DNA of 60,885 bases from Roseibacillus sp. (GTDB lineage Bacteria > Verrucomicrobiota > Verrucomicrobiia > Verrucomicrobiales > Akkermansiaceae), in the NCBI GenBank assembly GCA_028821775.1, contig JAPKFB010000028.1:1-60885 (forward strand), written 5' to 3'. A model generated the notes under the pieces. That model did no database searches and was not told the DNA's origin. It worked only from the letters and a program-made list of their open reading frames with translations. This document shows, one piece after another, positions 56,699-60,885 of the stretch (the stretch's first letter is position 1; every line of letters begins with the position of its first letter). The position numbers were made by a program, and so were the translations under genes.

Positions 56699-59623
56699 CT
56701 ACTGCCGCGTGATGGTCTCGTGAAGATTGAGAATGGTTCGGGCGACCGTGGTCCAAGCTGCCAGTTCGGCGACCGGAAGATCGGTCGGGGCAGGACGAAG
56801 GCCAACGGAGAGGAGTTGTTTGCCGGCAGCACCATCCGCGAGGTAGCGCTTGAATTGAGCCACCTGCAAATCGGCCACGATCTTGAGGTCACGATCGCTG
56901 GGCGGACGCGAGAGCGCTTCGAGGAAAGCCCAACGAATGCGGGCCACCGCATCGTCACCACCCTCTTTCATGATGCGCTCCCCGAGAGAGCGCGCCGCTT
57001 CCACGTAGGTCGGGTCGTTGAGGAGCACGAGGGCCTGCAAGGGCGTGTTCGAACGCGGTCGCTCCGCCGTGCACTCCTCCCGCGACGGCGCATCGAAGGC
57101 CAGCAGGCTGGGGTGCAGGAAGCTGCGTTGCCAGTGAGTGTAAACAGCGCGGCGATACTGACTCTCGCCGGAGTCCGGTGCCCACTTGCGGCCGGGGAAG
57201 TTGAGGTGGCGCCAATAGCCGGCGGGTTGATATGGTTTCACACTGCGTCCGCCGATCTGCTCGACCAGGATTCCCCCAAGGGCGAGCGCATTATCGCGCA
57301 CCATCTCGGCATCCATGCGGAATCGCGACTGCCGCGCGAGAAGGATATTCAGAGCATCTCGCTCACGGCTCGCCACCGTGGACCTGGAACTCTGCGCGTA
57401 GGTCTTCGACGTCACGAGGAGCTTCACCAGGCGCTTCACGTCCCAGCCGCTCTCCATGAAATCGACTACCACCCAATCGAGCAATTCGGGATGGCTGGGC
57501 CACTGGCCTTGCGCTCCCAGGTCATCAACGTTGCGCGAGAGTCCCGCGCCAAAGCAGAGTTTCCAAACCCGGTTCACAAAAGCCCGGGCGGTGAGTGGAT
57601 TCTCGCGATCGACCAACCAGTTGGCCAGGTCGAGCCGACTGGCCCGGCGCTCACCCGTATCGAGTTTGCCCAGGAAGCCCGGGATCGCCGGAGTGACCTC
57701 GGGACCAGAGTCATCGAGCCAGTTTCCGCGCGGTAGGATTCGCATCGTGCGTGGGGTCGTCGCAGTGGTCACCAGGGTGCGGGGCAGTTTCTTGGAAAAC
57801 TCCGCCTTTTCCCGCTTGGCGGCCTCCACCTTGGCGCGAGCCTCCGCCAGTTCCGGCGCGACCGAGAGGTAGTAGTCGGCCACCTCGGTCTTTTCTTCCG
57901 CGGAGCGTTGATCCGCTGGCTTCTTCACGATGGCCACGATGTTGGCGGGCACGTGACTGCCCCCCGCCTTGAAGTAGAAGCCCGCTCCCCCACCGTGGTT
58001 CACGATCTTCATGAGATACTGGTTGTTCCCTTTCTTGAGCGAGACCGTGATCTTCTCCTGATCGGCCGCCGCTCCGCGCCCGACGTTCTTGCTCAGTTGC
58101 TCCGTGCTGTTCACCCAAACGCGAATCCCGTCATCGGATCCCAGCGAAAGGGCGAGCTGGGTCGCGAGCGGTGCCGTGATGGTGCGATAGAGATACCACG
58201 CCGCGTTCCCGTCTCCCGGAAGGGCATGAACGTTCCCATCGGGAAAATCGGTCCGCTTTTGCCACTTCTTGCCGTTGAGCGCGGCCTTTGCATCGACCTT
58301 CGTTTCCGGTCCAAAGGCCGTGTCAAACACCTTGTTGGCATCGCCGCCGGTAAACGGTCCGATGAGGTGCCAGTCTCCGAGGCTGGGCTCGATCGATGAC
58401 GCAATGCTCTTCTCCCACTCCGCCTGCGCTTTTGCGAAACCGGGCGTGCCCGTTCGCGCCTCTTTGGAGAGCTGGGCAATCCTGGCATCGAGCTCAGCGC
58501 CGCGTTTCTTGTAGTTGCCGGAAGCCACCGGCATGTAACCCTCCCGACCGCCCACCCCCTTCTCTTTCACGTCGGCGAAGAAGGCCGCCATCGAATAAAA
58601 GTCCTTGGCAGTGTAGGGATCGTACTTGTGATCGTGGCATTGCGCGCAGCCGAGCGTACTCCCCAGCCACGCTCCGGAAATACTCCGCACGCGATCGGCG
58701 GCATAGATCGCAACGTACTCCTTGGCCTGGGCTCCGCCTTCCGCGGTCGTCTGCAGCAGGCGATTATATCCCGAGGCCACTTTCTGCTCCGAGGTGGCGT
58801 TCGGAAGGAGGTCCCCCGCTATTTGCCAACGGGTAAATTCATCAAAACGTTGATTGGCATTGAAGGCCTCGATCACCCATTCGCGATAGGGATAGACATC
58901 CATCGGGTTGTCGCTGTGGTATCCGATCGAATCCGCATAGCGCACCAAATCGAGCCAGAAGACCGCCATGCGCTCACCATATCGCGGACTGGCGAGGAGG
59001 CGATCTGCCGCCATGGACATGGCGCCCGACAAATCGGACGCCGCTTGCCTGGTGAAGGCGGCAACTTGACCGGGAGTGGGAGGCAAGCCAGTGAGGTCAA
59101 AACTCAATCGACGAAGCAGGGTGTGCGGATCCGCCACCGGCGAAGGGTCTAGCTTTTCGGCCTTCAGACCTTTGCCGATGAAGTAGTCCACGGGATGGGA
59201 GTCCACGCTCAAAGTCGACTTGGTGGGATTCTCATAAGCCCAGTGCCCTTCCCATTCCGCACCCTGCTCGATCCACTTCTTCACCAGTGCGATCTGCTCC
59301 GGGGTCAGGCTCTTCTCACTCTTGGGCGGCGGCATGATCTCTTCCTTGTCGTCGGTGGTGAGCAGGAAGAACAATTCGCTCTCCTCTGGTTTCCCCGGAA
59401 CCACCGCGATCACCCCTTTGCGATCAGCATAGATCCCCCCGTCCTTCACATCGAGCCGGAGCTTGGCCTTACGCTCGTGTTGGTCGGGCCCATGACACGT
59501 AAAACAGTTCTCAGAAAGGATCGGACGGATGTCGCGATCGAAGCGAACCCGGTCATCGGCGGCCAGGGCCAGCGACGACATCGTCATCAGGGACGCGGAA
59601 ATCAGGAGAGATTGGGACCTCAT
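56699..59623 (-). CDS. Planctomycete cytochrome C / DUF1549 / DUF1553 secreted protein (pair 2)
   Basis: 974 aa with a Sec signal ending ALAA (residue 22). Planctomycete cytochrome c domain: [18 protein letters not shown] with C40-F-T-C43-H44. DUF1549 covers ~140-380, with a second CxxCH ([12 protein letters not shown], about 330). A beta-sandwich insert lies at ~425-560 (GSDDGIRVWVNSTEQL, PA14-like). DUF1553 spans ~680-940 (ARAFVNRVWKLCFGAGL, RPRSNTPLQALVLLNDP). The domain plan matches the copy at 7450. It is the first gene of the operon with DUF1501. Two haem-type motifs suggest electron transfer; the oxidised substrate is unknown. Confidence 0.92.
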   Translation of the reverse strand: MRSQSLLISASLMTMSSLALAADDRVRFDRDIRPILSENCFTCHGPDQHERKAKLRLDVKDGGIYADRKGVIAVVPGKPEESELFFLLTTDDKEEIMPPPKSEKSLTPEQIALVKKWIEQGAEWEGHWAYENPTKSTLSVDSHPVDYFIGKGLKAEKLDPSPVADPHTLLRRLSFDLTGLPPTPGQVAAFTRQAASDLSGAMSMAADRLLASPRYGERMAVFWLDLVRYADSIGYHSDNPMDVYPYREWVIEAFNANQRFDEFTRWQIAGDLLPNATSEQKVASGYNRLLQTTAEGGAQAKEYVAIYAADRVRSISGAWLGSTLGCAQCHDHKYDPYTAKDFYSMAAFFADVKEKGVGGREGYMPVASGNYKKRGAELDARIAQLSKEARTGTPGFAKAQAEWEKSIASSIEPSLGDWHLIGPFTGGDANKVFDTAFGPETKVDAKAALNGKKWQKRTDFPDGNVHALPGDGNAAWYLYRTITAPLATQLALSLGSDDGIRVWVNSTEQLSKNVGRGAAADQEKITVSLKKGNNQYLMKIVNHGGGAGFYFKAGGSHVPANIVAIVKKPADQRSAEEKTEVADYYLSVAPELAEARAKVEAAKREKAEFSKKLPRTLVTTATTPRTMRILPRGNWLDDSGPEVTPAIPGFLGKLDTGERRASRLDLANWLVDRENPLTARAFVNRVWKLCFGAGLSRNVDDLGAQGQWPSHPELLDWVVVDFMESGWDVKRLVKLLVTSKTYAQSSRSTVASRERDALNILLARQSRFRMDAEMVRDNALALGGILVEQIGGRSVKPYQPAGYWRHLNFPGRKWAPDSGESQYRRAVYTHWQRSFLHPSLLAFDAPSREECTAERPRSNTPLQALVLLNDPTYVEAARSLGERIMKEGGDDAVARIRWAFLEALSRPPSDRDLKIVADLQVAQFKRYLADGAAGKQLLSVGLRPAPTDLPVAELAAWTTVARTILNLHETITRQ

Positions 59624-59761
59624 GGATTGGGCAGGGACTTTCAGAAATGGAGAGGGAACTGAGAATTAATTTCGGCACCAATCTACGGTGCACAATGGGA
59701 ATACGTTTGCAGATCCCCAAGCTTCCCAATTTATCTCCGCTCTCACCCATTCTGCAAAAAA

Positions 59762-59788
59762 ACTCCCCGGCTGAGCACGCCGGGGAGT
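59762..59788 (-). terminator. Intrinsic terminator of the small Cys-rich gene
   Basis: ACTCCCCGGC (59762-59771), loop TGAGCAC, GCCGGGGAGT (59779-59788): a perfect 10-bp stem, followed on the minus strand by seven T (complement of 59756-59762). It lies 33 bases after the stop of the gene at 59821-60171. Confidence 0.85.
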
Positions 59789-59820
59789 CTTGAAATTCGT
59801 TGCAGGATCGATCTCGGAGC

Positions 59821-60171
59821 CTATTTTTTCAGACCGGCCAAGTGCTTCTTGGGGTTCTTGGCAAGCTTGCCTTTGCAGCCATTGCAGCAGACCGCCACAG
59901 AAACGGTCGACTTGACCGCGGTATCTACATCCTTACCACTGACCGGGCACTTCCCGTCCTTGGCTTTGGCAAATTTGACGAGCCCAGCAATCGGATCCTT
60001 GTCAAAAGCTGCTTTACACTTTTTGCAGCAGAACGAAACTTCAACGCTCGCGGCTTTGCTGCCATCGACAGCCTTGCCCTTAATCGGACACTCCTTGTTG
60101 ACGGGATCTGCTGCGAAGCCCTGGGAAAGGGTCATCATCAGGGCGAATGCAATGAGGCTAACTGTTTTCAT
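59821..60171 (-). CDS. Small secreted protein with duplicated Cys-rich metal-binding-like motif
   Basis: 116 aa from the ATG at 60171, which opens on a signal peptide (MKTVSLIAFALMMTLSQGFA). The mature part has two repeats of about 45 residues: CPIKGKAVD ... FCCKKCKAAFDKDP and CPVSGKDVD ... VCCNGCKGKLAKNP. Each has CP-x2-GK-x-VD followed by CC-x2-C and a basic helix ending in a DxDP- or KNP-like turn. This resembles YHS/TRASH-type metal-binding modules, in tandem, but the exact family is not certain. Exported Cys-rich proteins of this type may bind Cu, Zn or another metal in the periplasm. It has its own strong terminator and is a monocistronic unit. Confidence 0.8.
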   Translation of the reverse strand: MKTVSLIAFALMMTLSQGFAADPVNKECPIKGKAVDGSKAASVEVSFCCKKCKAAFDKDPIAGLVKFAKAKDGKCPVSGKDVDTAVKSTVSVAVCCNGCKGKLAKNPKKHLAGLKK

Positions 60172-60452
60172 GTTGTCTGGTTGTTCGAGTTGAGTTGACA
60201 CCTGAACCCTCTAGCTCAGGAATAATGCGGAAGAGTGCCCGAACCATGCCCCCTGTCAATCTTGATTCTGGGCGTCATCTGAAGGTGAGGACCTGATCCT
60301 GAGCACTGGAGAGGGCTGAAAAGCCGATCCTACGATGACCCTATCGGCAATCGCGGAGATGTCTGACTCAGTCACGGAAAACTCAGGTTTCCGAAATTGC
60401 CCTGCTCGCTCCCCGGTTTTTTGGTGATCTTCAGGCAAATGCATCCGCACGC

Positions 60453-60885
60453 TCAGAGCCCCGGGGCCGCAATGAACTCCCTGACCGGCCTTCCTGTCTC
60501 GAGATCAAAGAACACCACGCGTCCATCGAAGGTCCCCACCGCCAGACGCGAGCCATGCTCCACCACTTCGCCAATCGCAGGCAATCGTTCTCCAGCGACA
60601 ACCAGTTCTCGCTCTCGCTTCTGGTCATCCAATTTCAATTGCACGATCTGTCCCTTGGGACCCGCCACGAAGTAGCCCGACTCTGAGCAAAGCATCCTCA
60701 AGGCCGGCCCACCGATCTTCGCGAGATCTCCCGACTTTTTACCGTTGCTGATTTTCCATCGCAACACCAACCCGTGATCTCCACAGGAAATCACTTCGTT
60801 TCCGTTGGGATGGAATCCCACCGCGCGCACGGTTTCCGAGTGTCCGGAGAAGGTTGCCAACCGCTTTCCGCCTGCTGCTCCGTCG
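60453..60885 (-). CDS. WD40-repeat protein, 5' end outside the window
   Basis: The frame is open to the right edge, so only the C-terminal ~144 residues are seen. They contain WD40-type blades: TFSGHSETVRAVGFHPNGNE, VISCGDHGLVLRWKI, then SGYFVAGPKGQIVQLKL and LAVGTFDGRVVFFDLETGRP. No start codon belongs to this part. Fused WD40/haem or WD40/kinase proteins are frequent in this phylum, but the N-terminal part is not available to decide. It ends at TGA 60453-60455. The 281 bases to the next gene contain no recognised feature apart from a weak 64-codon frame. Confidence 0.8.
   Translation of the reverse strand, partial: DGAAGGKRLATFSGHSETVRAVGFHPNGNEVISCGDHGLVLRWKISNGKKSGDLAKIGGPALRMLCSESGYFVAGPKGQIVQLKLDDQKRERELVVAGERLPAIGEVVEHGSRLAVGTFDGRVVFFDLETGRPVREFIAAPGL

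Noticed and set aside
55169..57736. 855-codon plus-strand frame
   Set aside because: Antisense to the DUF1501 and DUF1553 genes, which have recognised domains; a GC-rich shadow without any motif.
60256..60450. 64-codon minus-strand frame after the WD40 gene
   Set aside because: Starts with GTG three bases after the WD40 stop; no ribosome site, no family, biased composition. Could be real but unsupported.

Overview
The window reads as a chromosomal segment of a Verrucomicrobiota (PVC superphylum) bacterium, probably a heterotroph that degrades sulfated or acylated glycans. The evidence is the gene content: PVC-type cytochrome/dehydrogenase proteins, two DUF1549/DUF1553 + DUF1501 pairs, DUF1080, several Cys-type sulfatases, and large secreted proteins that end in the Ca-binding repeat plus 'RxFxRL' tail common in this phylum. 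DNA is GC-rich, and almost every gene starts with a Sec or Tat signal peptide. I saw no rRNA, tRNA, CRISPR array, phage module or intact transposase.

Layout. 1-12.1 kb: Tat-exported sugar-isomerase-like TIM barrel; large PVC dehydrogenase with a C-terminal haem domain; two tandem CPBP intramembrane proteases; DUF1080; a DUF1549/1553 cytochrome with its DUF1501 partner. 12.1-19.6 kb: more 'housekeeping' genes: a CPPED1-like phosphoesterase, EngB GTPase, a MYG1-family protein, a sulfatase, monomeric NADP-isocitrate dehydrogenase and a small hypothetical protein. 19.9-31.5 kb: a signal-peptide-bearing glucan-water-dikinase-like protein, a di-haem peroxidase with a striking leader (four GTTAA direct repeats and a hairpin abutting the ATG), an AmiE-NamZ fusion for peptidoglycan fragments, a PhoD-like phosphatase, a sialate O-acetylesterase with an amidohydrolase, and a beta-propeller. 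31.5-45 kb: a cytochrome-propeller protein, a beta-helix protein, two alpha/beta hydrolases, a small Ca-repeat protein and two sulfatases. 45-60.9 kb: a lamin-tail/CotH-kinase giant, two more sulfatases, a sialidase, a second sialate O-acetylesterase, the second DUF1501 + DUF1549/1553 pair, a small Cys-rich exported protein and a WD40 gene running off the edge.

Taken together, the genes between about 26 and 55 kb look like a dispersed polysaccharide-utilisation neighbourhood: sulfatases remove sulfate, SASA esterases and alpha/beta hydrolases remove acyl groups, and the sialidase-fold and TIM-barrel proteins act on the sugars. Five haem-motif secreted proteins suggest a periplasmic oxidative step. 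Genes are mostly single units or two-gene operons, often divergent, with visible hairpin terminators.

The most unusual items are the exported dikinase-like protein, the AmiE-NamZ fusion, the repeat/hairpin leader of the peroxidase gene, and a small mobile-looking scar at 43.1-45.0 kb, where a sulfatase and a 115-bp inverted-repeat element lie between the apparent ends of a disrupted secreted-protein gene. Functions are inferred from recognised motifs only; no database search was possible.
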